NCBI RefSeq assembly: GCF_000712055.1
Contig: NZ_JOOA01000002.1
Location: 1,116,001-1,180,000, forward strand
DNA: 64,000 nucleotides
Source of the DNA: Ruminococcus sp. HUN007
GTDB lineage: Bacteria > Bacillota > Clostridia > Oscillospirales > Ruminococcaceae
Reading direction: 5' to 3'
This document shows, in pieces, positions 46,937-55,735 of this stretch (position 1 is the stretch's first letter; every line of letters starts with the position of its first letter). The translations under genes were made by a program, and so were the position numbers. Under the pieces are notes generated by a model. That model ran no database searches. It was not told the DNA's origin and saw only the letters and a list, made by a program, of their open reading frames with translations.

Positions 46937-47876
46937 TCAAAGCATAAGTGCTTTTCCGAGTGACTGAGCCATGGATTTTTAGTACGGATACATCGATTCC
47001 GGTGTATCTGATGATCTTTTCTGCGCATTCGCCGTCTTCAATCATGAGTTCTGCGATTTTCTGTTTTTCTTCAGCTTCCGCTTTTGCTCTTTCTTCCGCT
47101 CTGGCTCTTTCGTCTGAAAATAAAAATTCTTCATTAAGCATAGAATCAGCTCCTTTATTAGCTATATCATCTATTGAACTGTATATATGTTTCTCCAGAT
47201 CCCGAATTATCGTGATCATCGTACTGTGTTCATCATTTGTTATTTTTCCTGTTCCTTTTAAGCTGCGCAAAGTCGTGATTATATCCCTGCACATAGATGT
47301 AAACTTTTCGAGAAATTCGTTTTTCTGTTCTTCAGAAAAGCTGCTGTACTTTTTTACACTGCTGTACAGTCTCAGGATCTGGAACGGCAGGAGGATCTCC
47401 ATGTCGTTTGCGATCAGTTCCTGCGGGGTGTAGCCGAGTGAACGTACTGCGTGTACTGAGTATTCGATTTCCTGCTCGTCCGGCAGGATCAGTTTTATGT
47501 ACAGTTTATCCTTGCTTTTATCTGTATCTTTCAGAAATACTACAGCCTGCTGCGGCATTTTGAATACTGCGTGGGAATCGTCGATTCGCTTGTATCCTTC
47601 TTCGTCACTGACAGCGTAATTGAAGAGCCTGATGAGCATGTCATCATAATATACCTGGGCTTCAAGATGGAAGCGTTCACCGCATATTATAAAGTAGAGG
47701 TCTTTTTCGTATACTTTCAGGTCTTTATTTACCGTGTTTGTATCCAGAAATGTTATTTCCGAATCCAGCGGAAAGCGCTTGCCGAATACCTTGTTTACAA
47801 ATTTTACAAGCATTTTACCAGATAACCGGATCATTCTTTTGAATGACAGATCGTAAATCTTGTTTGGACTATTCAT
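46937..47876 (-). pseudogene. Rpn-family nuclease, full length with a late frameshift (array copy 8, type A)
   Basis: ATG 47876. Complete N-terminal core and type A module. A T5 run at 46976-46980 (T4 in sisters) shifts the last codons, giving K-I-H-G-S-V-T-R-K-S-T-Y instead of K-S-M-A-Q-S-L-G-K. The nuclease part is intact, so the protein may still work without the shared tail. Confidence 0.8.
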
Positions 47877-47923
47877 AGTCATATCTCCTTGATTATGATA
47901 TATCTGTAATATATTACACCTGA

Positions 47924-47952
47924 ATTATATCATATCAAGGATACAATGTCAA
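47924..47952 (-). promoter_or_regulatory. Sigma-A promoter of array copy 8
   Basis: TTGACA, 17 nt, TATAAT (minus strand); first leader of the array, adjoining the recombinase gene. Confidence 0.85.
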
Positions 47953-48088
47953 TAGAATCCATGTAATTTATTTCTATTATTTTTATATACAGCCATCATG
48001 TCCGGCCTTTTCTGCTTATATTATATCATCTGGAAAGGTGATTGGCAATAGGTTGTTCCGGATGTCGTAACAAATAGTGTAATTCAGC

Positions 48089-49225
48089 TTAATTCATTTT
48101 ATCCAGCAGCATTGCTGTTTTTCTTTTATGTTTTCTGGTTGAATGGGCATAGATATTCATTGTGGTGCTGATGTCTGAATGACCGAGCAGTTCCTGGACA
48201 TCTTTCGGTGCTGCGCCGGCAGAGAGGAGGTTGCAGGTGTAGGTGTGGCGCAGAATATGAAAATGAAAACCGCAGAGTTTATCGTCAAGTTTTCTTATTG
48301 AACGGCACATTATTGAAACTGTATCCGGACTTTCGAATTTTCCGTTGTTCCTTATACAGACAAATGACAGTTTCTGATGATCTTCCGGTACCGTTTCGCC
48401 TTTTTCAAGAGCATATATCTCATAGTGCTCACGACCGTTTTCAAAAACTCTTCTGCAGTAGTTGGCGTATTTAAGCTCACTTTCTTCAAGAGCCTTCTGT
48501 CTTGATTTTTCACGTTTAAGGATCTCAGCCAGCCTGTTTCCGAAATCAACTATACGCACTTTGTTTCTTTTAGCCGGTCCTATCTCTATCTTATGGCGCA
48601 CAGTATTATAACGCATACTCCGTCTGACTGTGATACACTGTTCATCCAGATCTATATCCCGCCAGAGCAGTGCGCATACTTCACCGAGTCTTAGTCCGGT
48701 ATAATAGGCGATCTGTATCGGCAGCAAAGCGGCATTTTTCTTTTCTTCAAGATACTTTATAATAGTACAGAACTGTCTGTGTGATATGATCATGTTCTCA
48801 TTTCTGCGGATATTAACGGGATCCAGTACCAGTGACTGTTCCCTCGGATGACTGATGCGGACATACTGCATCGGATCTGATTCGATATATTTTTTAGGAA
48901 ACACCGCAAAACGAAAAGAGCTGTGCAGAACCGCTGCAAAAATCCGCATATATCCCGTGCTAACATGAGCACATCCGTTTTTGCCGCCGTTGCAGAGTTT
49001 ATCGAAATAATTCTGCAGCAGATCAGGTGCGATCTCACTTATCTTTAAATCAGCGATCTCATCCTGATTTATACGACGAATAACCGAACTGTAAGCTGTT
49101 ACCGTACCGTTACTGTAATTACCCGGAAGCAGATCTTCATCCACCCACTGTTCAAGAAGCCTGCGAAGCGTGATCTCTGTTAAATCGCCGCAGCCGGATG
49201 TAATTTCTGATGTTTCATTTGCCAT
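48089..49225 (-). CDS. Tyrosine recombinase/integrase
   Basis: 378 aa. N-terminal SAM-like domain (TLRRLLEQWVDEDLLPGNYS...ILQNYFDKL-type), then the catalytic set R-H-R-H-Y: TGLRLGEVCALLW (Arg), HILRHTYTCNLL (His-x-x-Arg), LLGHSDISTTMN (His), NIYAHST (Tyr). Sits between the Rpn array and the FicTA module, and between two inverted flagellin cassettes. It could be a phage-type integrase relic or an invertase of the island; no attachment sites were recognised. Confidence 0.92.
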   Translation of the reverse strand: MANETSEITSGCGDLTEITLRRLLEQWVDEDLLPGNYSNGTVTAYSSVIRRINQDEIADLKISEIAPDLLQNYFDKLCNGGKNGCAHVSTGYMRIFAAVLHSSFRFAVFPKKYIESDPMQYVRISHPREQSLVLDPVNIRRNENMIISHRQFCTIIKYLEEKKNAALLPIQIAYYTGLRLGEVCALLWRDIDLDEQCITVRRSMRYNTVRHKIEIGPAKRNKVRIVDFGNRLAEILKREKSRQKALEESELKYANYCRRVFENGREHYEIYALEKGETVPEDHQKLSFVCIRNNGKFESPDTVSIMCRSIRKLDDKLCGFHFHILRHTYTCNLLSAGAAPKDVQELLGHSDISTTMNIYAHSTRKHKRKTAMLLDKMN

Positions 49226-49298
49226 AATAATAGTACTCCTGTAAAGAAAAATTTAGTGAACATCAAAAGCGGATTGATGTTCACTGTGGTGAGTACTA

Positions 49299-49890
49299 TT
49301 AATCTATTATTTCAGAAAATATATTTTGCAGTAAAGATGCATCTCCCTGAAATGCCTTGATTGTCGCTAACGTAAGTAAGTCACCATCGCATTTTTGAAA
49401 ATCTATATTGTAACCAGCATTATTGGTCAGCAAAGCTAAAAACAATCTAAGTGTCCGGCCATTCCCTTCTCGAAAAGGATGCAAATAATTCATGTCGTTA
49501 TAAAAATCCGTAAGTTCCTCGATGAACCGCTCTTTACTTAAACTACAAAAATAATTATTATCTTTAAGATATTTGAATTTTAGTATTCCTGCATTTTCAA
49601 TATTTTTTACATTACAAAATACAGATCCCTTTTTTGAAAGATTGATTGTTCGTATTTCTCCAGCCCAGCTATAAAGATCACTGAAAATTCTTTTATGAAG
49701 TAATTTGTAAAAACTAAAATCCACATCTTTAAATTCAGTGTTTTTTTTCAGCATCCATTATTCTTGCTGTTACAATAGTCGCCTCTGCTTTATCAAGTAA
49801 TTTCTGATTTCTTATATCAAACTTGTTAATAAGGACGGTAGTATGTTCATAACAATCCTGACTACATCCGTCTAACGAATAGACCGCCAC
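49299..49890 (-). pseudogene. fic: Fic-family toxin, frameshift in a T8 run
   Basis: Starts at GTG 49890 (AAGGAG upstream). Contains the Fic signature HPFREGNGRTLR (HPFx[D/E]GNGRxxR), which AMPylates proteins. The N-terminal 50 codons (V-Y-S-L-D-G-C-S-Q-D-C-Y) are in another frame; with one T less in the run 49741-49748 the reading is continuous (D-A-E-K-N-T-E-F-K-D-V). About 196 aa when restored. A short antitoxin gene precedes it. Confidence 0.8.
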
Positions 49891-49894
49891 AGTT

Positions 49895-50068
49895 TTACTC
49901 CTTGCAAATTACAGTGATCATTTTTATCAATTCATTAAAATCAATCTTTTTTTCAGCATAATCAGTAATGATTTTTAGTGTTTCATCCGTAAAATCATAT
50001 CCTTCCATTCGAGTGGAAGCTATAGCATTATTTAAAGCATTTAATGTTAATGTGTCCAGTTTAAGCAC
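49895..50068 (-). CDS. Fic antitoxin (VbhA/FicA-like), 57 aa
   Basis: Ends 4 bp before the fic start. It carries the class I inhibitory motif [S/T]xxxE[G/N] as S-T-R-M-E-G, then YDFTDETLKII. In such proteins the Glu blocks ATP in the Fic active site. The start is unclear: GTG 50068 overlaps the GGAGG site, while a CTG three codons later has ideal spacing. The motif, size and position make an antitoxin call strong despite the start doubt. Confidence 0.75.
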   Translation of the reverse strand: MLKLDTLTLNALNNAIASTRMEGYDFTDETLKIITDYAEKKIDFNELIKMITVICKE

Positions 50069-50142
50069 CTCCAGATTCTACTGAAGCAATTCTTCTTCGC
50101 ACGATTGATTGCTTCTTTCTGAAATGTTGTATATACATATTT

Positions 50143-50171
50143 AGTATACCATTTTTTCAATCAACAAGCAA
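50143..50171 (-). promoter_or_regulatory. Sigma-A promoter of the FicTA operon
   Basis: TTGCTT, 17-nt spacer, TATACT on the minus strand, about 75 bp before the antitoxin start. Divergent from the flagellin 2 promoter. Confidence 0.75.
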
Positions 50172-50233
50172 TAGAATAAAGGAAACCAATCAAATTCAAA
50201 TTTATCTGGTTTCGGGGTTATAAGTAAATCAGC

Positions 50234-50261
50234 TAAAAACATCAGGGATTGAAAGCGATAT
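50234..50261 (+). promoter_or_regulatory. Sigma-28-type promoter of flagellin 2
   Basis: TAAA, 16 nt, AGCGATAT. Same leader as flagellin 1 (about 150 bp nearly identical, inverted orientation), with GGAGGT before the ATG. Confidence 0.8.
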
Positions 50262-50333
50262 CAGGGATAGAAAATGAATTCAGAGAACGAAATTTTTGCA
50301 AGGAGCACAACCTAAATACATGGAGGTATTATT

Positions 50334-51341
50334 ATGGGAATGGTAGTTAGAACTAATATGGCAGCTATAAATGCCAACAATTCATTAGCAAACGCTTCAA
50401 AGGCTCAGCAGAACGGAATGCAGAAACTTGCTTCTGGTCTTAAGATCAACAAGGCTTCAGATGACGCTTCAGGTCTCGCTATTACAGAGAAGATGAAGAA
50501 TCAGATCAAGGCTCTTGATACAGCTAAGGATAACTGCGAAGATGGTGCTAACCTCATTCAGACGGCTGAAGGCTACATGAAGGAAACTCATGACATCCTT
50601 ACAAGAATGACTGAACTTGCTGAAAAGTCAGCTAACGGCGTTCTTAAGCAGGAAGACAGAGATGCTCTTCAGGATGAAATGAACCAGCTTTGTGCTGAAA
50701 TAGACAGAGTTGCAACTACAGCGAACTTTAACGGTCATAAACTTCTTGATGGCTCACAGGGTTCAACTGCAGCTTTAACACTTTCATCTACAGCAACTGG
50801 CGGCAATTCTTATACTGCACCTACTGCCAATGCTGCATCTGGAATCAGACTTCAGATTGGTGAGACATCTACACAGGCTGATAAATTACACGTACAGATC
50901 AATAGCTTCCATACAGATACGCTGTTTTCTGGTGTTTCAGGCTTTATTAATAAGTCGAACGATAGTGATAACACAGGTATAGTTGCTACTGGTGCTACAA
51001 CAGGCAATACAGGAGTTTCAACATATACTTCAGCTATTACTGTTGACATCAGCAGTCAGGATTCAGCTTCAGCAGCAGCAGATGCTATCCGTCTTGTAAG
51101 TAATTACGTTTCTGACGAAAGAGGAAAACTTGGTGCTCAGCAAAATAGACTTGAACACACGGTTAATACTCTCACAACAGCTTCTGAAAACACAACAGCA
51201 GCTAAGTCACGTATCTTAGATACAGACATGGCTAAGGAAATGATGGAATACACATCTAAGAATGTTATCGCTCAGGCTGCTCAGTCTATGCTTGCACAGG
51301 CTAATTCACAGCCACAGAACGTTCTGTCACTCCTTCAGTAA
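50334..51341 (+). CDS. fliC: Flagellin 2
   Basis: 335 aa. Conserved ends as in flagellin 1 (MVVRTNMAAINANNSLANA; RLEHTVNTLTTASENTTAAKSRILDTDMAKEM), with a shorter Ser/Thr-rich centre (about residues 145-250). Two flagellins share ends but differ in the exposed middle, where glycan sites are expected. Followed by a hairpin and its glycosyltransferase gene. Confidence 0.95.
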   Translation: MGMVVRTNMAAINANNSLANASKAQQNGMQKLASGLKINKASDDASGLAITEKMKNQIKALDTAKDNCEDGANLIQTAEGYMKETHDILTRMTELAEKSANGVLKQEDRDALQDEMNQLCAEIDRVATTANFNGHKLLDGSQGSTAALTLSSTATGGNSYTAPTANAASGIRLQIGETSTQADKLHVQINSFHTDTLFSGVSGFINKSNDSDNTGIVATGATTGNTGVSTYTSAITVDISSQDSASAAADAIRLVSNYVSDERGKLGAQQNRLEHTVNTLTTASENTTAAKSRILDTDMAKEMMEYTSKNVIAQAAQSMLAQANSQPQNVLSLLQ

Positions 51342-51412
51342 TTAATAGCTGAAATAATTTGAACTTATAGTTGTTATAACTACGTAAATAGTTGATATAG
51401 GATTATGGGGAC

Positions 51413-51445
51413 AAAGGGCTATGGTGGCTTCCACCGTAGCCCTTT
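51413..51445 (+). terminator. Hairpin between flagellin 2 and its glycosyltransferase
   Basis: AAAGGGCTATGGTGG pairs with CCACCGTAGCCCTTT around a three-base loop; the next gene starts 22 bp on. Likely partial terminator, as for flagellin 1. Confidence 0.75.
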
Positions 51446-51466
51446 ACTGTTTAAGGAGAAGGAAAT

Positions 51467-53452
51467 ATGAAAGTACGTACTACAGAAAAAAAGGAAATAC
51501 TTCTTTCAATAGGTATGATAGTCAAGAATGAGGAAAAGGTTCTTGAACGATGCCTTAAATCACTCCAGCCTCTTATGAATGCTATACCGAGTGAACTAAT
51601 TATTGCAGATACCGGTTCGACAGATTCGACCGTTGAAATAGCAAAGAAATATACAGATAATGTATTTTACTTTGAATGGATAAATGATTTTGCAGCAGCA
51701 AGAAATTCAACACTTAAAAAGGCAAAAGGAAAATGGTATTTCTTCCTTGATGCTGATGAATATCTGGATGAAGATGTCAGTGAAATAATTAATTTTTTTA
51801 GCATACCAGAATTATATCTCAAATACAAGACACTCGAAATAATGATAAGAAATTATATGGATGTTAATAAAACTAATTATAGAGATGCTTGTTTGGCGAG
51901 ATTTCAAAGAATAAATGATCCGAAAGACCCGGTGGAGTTTATAGGGAAAATACACGAAAGTATTTGGATTCGTCAGCCACTTGGTTATTTTTCAACCATC
52001 TTACATCATACTGGATACTGTTATTCTTCTGCACAGCAAAGCATGAATAAGAAAAACAGAAATATGCAGCTGATGCGTGAAGAGTATGAAAAAAATCCAA
52101 ATGATCTCAGGCTGCTTTCCCATCTGATAGATGGCGCAGGTAATGATAATAATGAGAAAGAAAAATATATTTCGGAGGCATTGGTGATAGCCAAAGCAGA
52201 AAGACGACATTTGTATTCAAATGTCGTTTATATGCAGGCAGTACAGAATTTACAGAATTCTAGGCCTGAGTATTGTCTTGAGCTTTGCCGGGAATATTAT
52301 GATACTCTAGATGGAGTTGAGAATTGCGTTGCAACTGTAGCGGTTGCTATGACAGAAGCTAAGATATTATCAGCATTAGCAAGATATAATGAATCATATC
52401 TTGCGTTTTGCAGATATTTTGATTTGTACGAAAGATACAAAAAAGATGAATTGATTCTTACTGATTCTTCAGCTCATCCTGTAGATGGCGTAACAGAATC
52501 AGAGTATATAAGATGCATTTGCATGGCAGCGCTTGACTTAAAAAAATCTAAGAGATATGATGAAGCATTTCAGTTGCTTAGCAAATTTGATATTGTCAGT
52601 CTTGATGGAGAAGATTTTAAAAATGTGCTTGGGTCTATAAGAGAGATTTGTCAGGATAAAAAGCAATATTCTACATTAGCGGAGTATTACGGTAAAATTA
52701 TAAACTGCGATGATGACAATAAGTGTGAACTCTCTTTGTACATGATGGAAAGTACTTACTACTCGATTGTAGGTGAAGATAACAGAATGGCATTTGCGAA
52801 AGATGTTGTTAACACTGGTGTAAAAGGTAAGTACAGTGATCTTATGAAGCTTGTGCTCACTCAGAATGAAAAATCATTTGCTGATGATTTACTGACATTC
52901 ATAAAAAATGTAGATGACTGGAAAGAAGGCTATTCAGAAGCAATTTATCTGGCGGTAAAACATGGTATTGATATAAGTGGCGTTGTAGATAATATGATAG
53001 CATCAGAATTTAGATCAAAGCTTGAAATGATTGCGGTTAATCACGATGATTTTGCCGGATATGTGCTTTGTTATGGCGTACCGGAAAGCTTCACGTCAAA
53101 CATAAAGCGATTTCTATGGATAACTTCAATGTATGAAAAAGCTGCTTACAGAAGCTTCATGTTAGATGATAACAGAAAACATGAGATGTATTTAATGTTT
53201 ACTAACTTGTTAGGTGAATATGTCTCTAATATATATAATCCGGAACTTCTTCAGGATGAGGCTGATATTCAGGTGCTTCCTTCTCTTCACAAGTTTGGAT
53301 ATTACATGCTTCAAGCAAATTCTGCACTTTTGAATGGTGACAGTGTCGGATATGTAAGAGGAATGAAAAAGGCTCTTCAGAATTGTGAATCAATGAAGGA
53401 AATAGTTGAATTTATGCTCGAGCGCTTTAAGCAAAAGATGGGAATAAAATAA
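51467..53452 (+). CDS. SunS-like family 2 glycosyltransferase with helical-repeat domain
   Basis: 661 aa, AAGGAG before ATG. GT-A domain (LSIGMIVKNEEKVLERCL, ADTGSTDSTVE, FFLDADEYLDED: the D-x-D), then about 400 residues of TPR-like helices. SunS-like transferases act on peptide or protein side chains; next to flagellin it is the best candidate for the first sugar on flagellin 2. Intact counterpart of the frameshifted copy at 35997. Confidence 0.88.
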   Translation: MKVRTTEKKEILLSIGMIVKNEEKVLERCLKSLQPLMNAIPSELIIADTGSTDSTVEIAKKYTDNVFYFEWINDFAAARNSTLKKAKGKWYFFLDADEYLDEDVSEIINFFSIPELYLKYKTLEIMIRNYMDVNKTNYRDACLARFQRINDPKDPVEFIGKIHESIWIRQPLGYFSTILHHTGYCYSSAQQSMNKKNRNMQLMREEYEKNPNDLRLLSHLIDGAGNDNNEKEKYISEALVIAKAERRHLYSNVVYMQAVQNLQNSRPEYCLELCREYYDTLDGVENCVATVAVAMTEAKILSALARYNESYLAFCRYFDLYERYKKDELILTDSSAHPVDGVTESEYIRCICMAALDLKKSKRYDEAFQLLSKFDIVSLDGEDFKNVLGSIREICQDKKQYSTLAEYYGKIINCDDDNKCELSLYMMESTYYSIVGEDNRMAFAKDVVNTGVKGKYSDLMKLVLTQNEKSFADDLLTFIKNVDDWKEGYSEAIYLAVKHGIDISGVVDNMIASEFRSKLEMIAVNHDDFAGYVLCYGVPESFTSNIKRFLWITSMYEKAAYRSFMLDDNRKHEMYLMFTNLLGEYVSNIYNPELLQDEADIQVLPSLHKFGYYMLQANSALLNGDSVGYVRGMKKALQNCESMKEIVEFMLERFKQKMGIK

Positions 53453-53458
53453 AAAATA

Positions 53459-53491
53459 GCAGAGTACAAAAAATTTTTATACTCTGCATTA
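53459..53491 (+). terminator. Terminator after the SunS-like gene
   Basis: GCAGAGTA pairs with TACTCTGC across an AT-rich loop; weak tail. May separate the next two genes. Confidence 0.55.
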
Positions 53492-53629
53492 GTGTTTTAA
53501 TTTTATGGCTGTATTAAATCAACCACCTGCGCTGTTTGGAAAAAATGTACATTATACGGAATAATCGCTATTTCTTATTGTTGCTACATCACTTTGAATA
53601 CATGTATTTATTTAGGAAAGGAGCCAAAT

Positions 53630-55630
53630 ATGAGATTTTCACAGTATAAAGAAATATTGGAAATACTTGATTCTGTTATAGAAGCGACAGAATATATGAA
53701 GGAAAAAAATACAGACGAATTATGTGAGATATGCGTTCAGTCACTTAGTTCAGTATTGAACGTAGTGGATAATAACGGAACAGCAATTGGCGGGTTAGTA
53801 AATTCTATAAATAATGCGATTTTGAACTTTAATAATAGATTATATGAATCTGGTGAACTAACAGCTCTTTTAATTGAAATCAAAAAGCGTATTAATGATA
53901 GCTTACTTGAAGAGTTAGCAATATTGAAAGCGCAGATTGACTTAAAGCCTTGTTTTGAAATAGAACATTTTTATAATGAAATTATGGAGTATGAAGAAAT
54001 TAAAGGAGAAGACGCTTTTGAAGATTATTGTAAAGAAAGAAATATAGATATAATCAAAGAATTAAGAAATGTATTGCCGAAATTGGACACAAAAACTAAT
54101 GATTATGAATTGCTTTATGAAATCGCAGTTTTACTTGAAAAGGGTGGGGATTTAGCTTTAGCAAGTGTTTATTATGCTAAAGCAGCGTTAGAGATGAAAA
54201 AACAAAATCAAATATCAGATTATAATGATATTGTTAATTCATTTAATTCTGCACCTAAAACTTGTAAAGAGATATTTGAAACAGTTTTAAAAAACTATGA
54301 GTGTACAATTGTATTTTTATCCATATGCGGATTCGGTAAAGAAAGGCAAAGATATCAAAATCTCGCAATCTCATATGCGCAGATAGGAATTAAAGTAATT
54401 TATATTACACCAGAAGCTTATGTTGATGTTGTGAAAAGGGTAAGTGAGGATGAACTTGCGGAATATTGTGTTTCTCATTCTAATAATATTGAAGGCATAG
54501 AGGTAATAACACCTTTTTGCGCTTCTAATTATGGTGTACATTCTTATAATGCTATTGTTTCAAAAATAGCTGGCTCAGAAAACAATGCTGTTTTTATAAT
54601 TTCAAATGTAAATGCATGGAAATCATTAATCCCATTAAAAGGAAAAAATAAAATAATATTTGATTGTGCCGATGATAATTCCGATTATAAAAATGCGTTT
54701 TGGTCAAATGCACAGTTATATGAAAATGAAAAATTACTTGTTGATTTTTCAGATGCTATACTTTGCACGGCTTATTCATTGTTTTTAAATAAAGCTATAT
54801 TCCAAAATAAATCAAATGTTTATTTATCACATAACGCTGTGTCAGCGTTAGAAATGAAAAATTTCACTGACAATAATGAACCAGATGATTTGAAAGATAT
54901 CCCTCATCCGAGAATCGGCTATGTAGGATGTATCTATCAGAGATTTGATCGTGATTTGTTCTATGAATTAGTTCGAAATAATCCGGATAAGTCATTTGTA
55001 ATAGTCGGAAGTATATTGAATAACTATGTAGAGATGCTCTATCCTAATATGTATTATTTGGGATCTAAAGCTCATTCAGAATTATATAAGTATTATAGTA
55101 ATATGGATATTTGCATAATACCATATTTTGATGATGCTAAAATGTCCATGTCTTGTGACCCTGTAAAAATTCATGAACATATTAGTTGCGGTACACCAAC
55201 GATTACTACTTATATGCCTGATACAGGAACAGGAAGACTAATAACCTACCACGCCAATACTGTTTCTGATTTTCAGAATTGTATAGATAGAATATTAGCA
55301 GAGAAACCGAAAGTATGTAAAGAGCAATTAAACAACTATTTAGCTGATAATTCATGGATTTCAAGGGCATGTCAAGTATTACGAATATCCAACGATGATA
55401 CTTATGATTATGAAAAAACTAAAAATTGTATTAATCAAATTAAAAATGAGTTTGAGTCTATAAAAGATATTCATTCAAATTTCAGTGTTATTTATGGAAT
55501 AGCCTCAATTCCATATGATCGTTTTGAAGCTGAAAAATATATAAAACGAGCTTGTAAAGAATACAAAACTGAATTTAATGATGAAATACTTGAAAAGTTT
55601 GAGCGGTATGTTTCTGAACAGTCAATGTAG
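53630..55630 (+). CDS. GT4-like glycosyltransferase with helical N-terminal region
   Basis: 666 aa from ATG 53630 with AAAGGAG upstream. The first 200 residues are helical and charged with no known family. From about residue 215 is a GT-B type domain: IVFLSICGFGKERQRYQNLAISYAQ, HPRIGYVGCIYQRFD, then DICIIPYFD and KIHEHISCGTPTITT (donor site). Probably adds a further sugar in flagellin modification. Confidence 0.85.
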   Translation: MRFSQYKEILEILDSVIEATEYMKEKNTDELCEICVQSLSSVLNVVDNNGTAIGGLVNSINNAILNFNNRLYESGELTALLIEIKKRINDSLLEELAILKAQIDLKPCFEIEHFYNEIMEYEEIKGEDAFEDYCKERNIDIIKELRNVLPKLDTKTNDYELLYEIAVLLEKGGDLALASVYYAKAALEMKKQNQISDYNDIVNSFNSAPKTCKEIFETVLKNYECTIVFLSICGFGKERQRYQNLAISYAQIGIKVIYITPEAYVDVVKRVSEDELAEYCVSHSNNIEGIEVITPFCASNYGVHSYNAIVSKIAGSENNAVFIISNVNAWKSLIPLKGKNKIIFDCADDNSDYKNAFWSNAQLYENEKLLVDFSDAILCTAYSLFLNKAIFQNKSNVYLSHNAVSALEMKNFTDNNEPDDLKDIPHPRIGYVGCIYQRFDRDLFYELVRNNPDKSFVIVGSILNNYVEMLYPNMYYLGSKAHSELYKYYSNMDICIIPYFDDAKMSMSCDPVKIHEHISCGTPTITTYMPDTGTGRLITYHANTVSDFQNCIDRILAEKPKVCKEQLNNYLADNSWISRACQVLRISNDDTYDYEKTKNCINQIKNEFESIKDIHSNFSVIYGIASIPYDRFEAEKYIKRACKEYKTEFNDEILEKFERYVSEQSM

Positions 55631-55735
55631 TTTATTAGCGCTTAAAACTACAATTATAAGACTTGAATTATATGGCACCAAGCGAGCAAATTGTTTTGGA
55701 TAAAGAAAACTAAAATACTGTGAGAGGTACAATTT

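Larger units (their letters stand above)
39898..48056 (-). repeat. Tandem array of eight Rpn-family nuclease genes with shared hairpins
   Basis: Eight copies of one gene in the same direction, each followed by a near-identical terminator hairpin (AATCCCGAAATT...AATTCCGGGATT type). Hairpins lie at 39898-39939, 40695-40737, 41595-41637, 42558-42600, 43804-43846, 44734-44776, 45568-45610 and 46882-46923. Three copies keep the full 5' end and promoter (ending 43547, 46625, 47882); five start at an internal junction. The middle module is one of two types (A or B) and mixes along the array: A,B,A,A,A,B,B,A from left to right. Confidence 0.9.

Noticed and set aside
39898..48056. Array considered as a CRISPR because of regular hairpins
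   Set aside because: Repeats are spaced by whole genes, not 30-40 nt spacers, and no cas genes are present.
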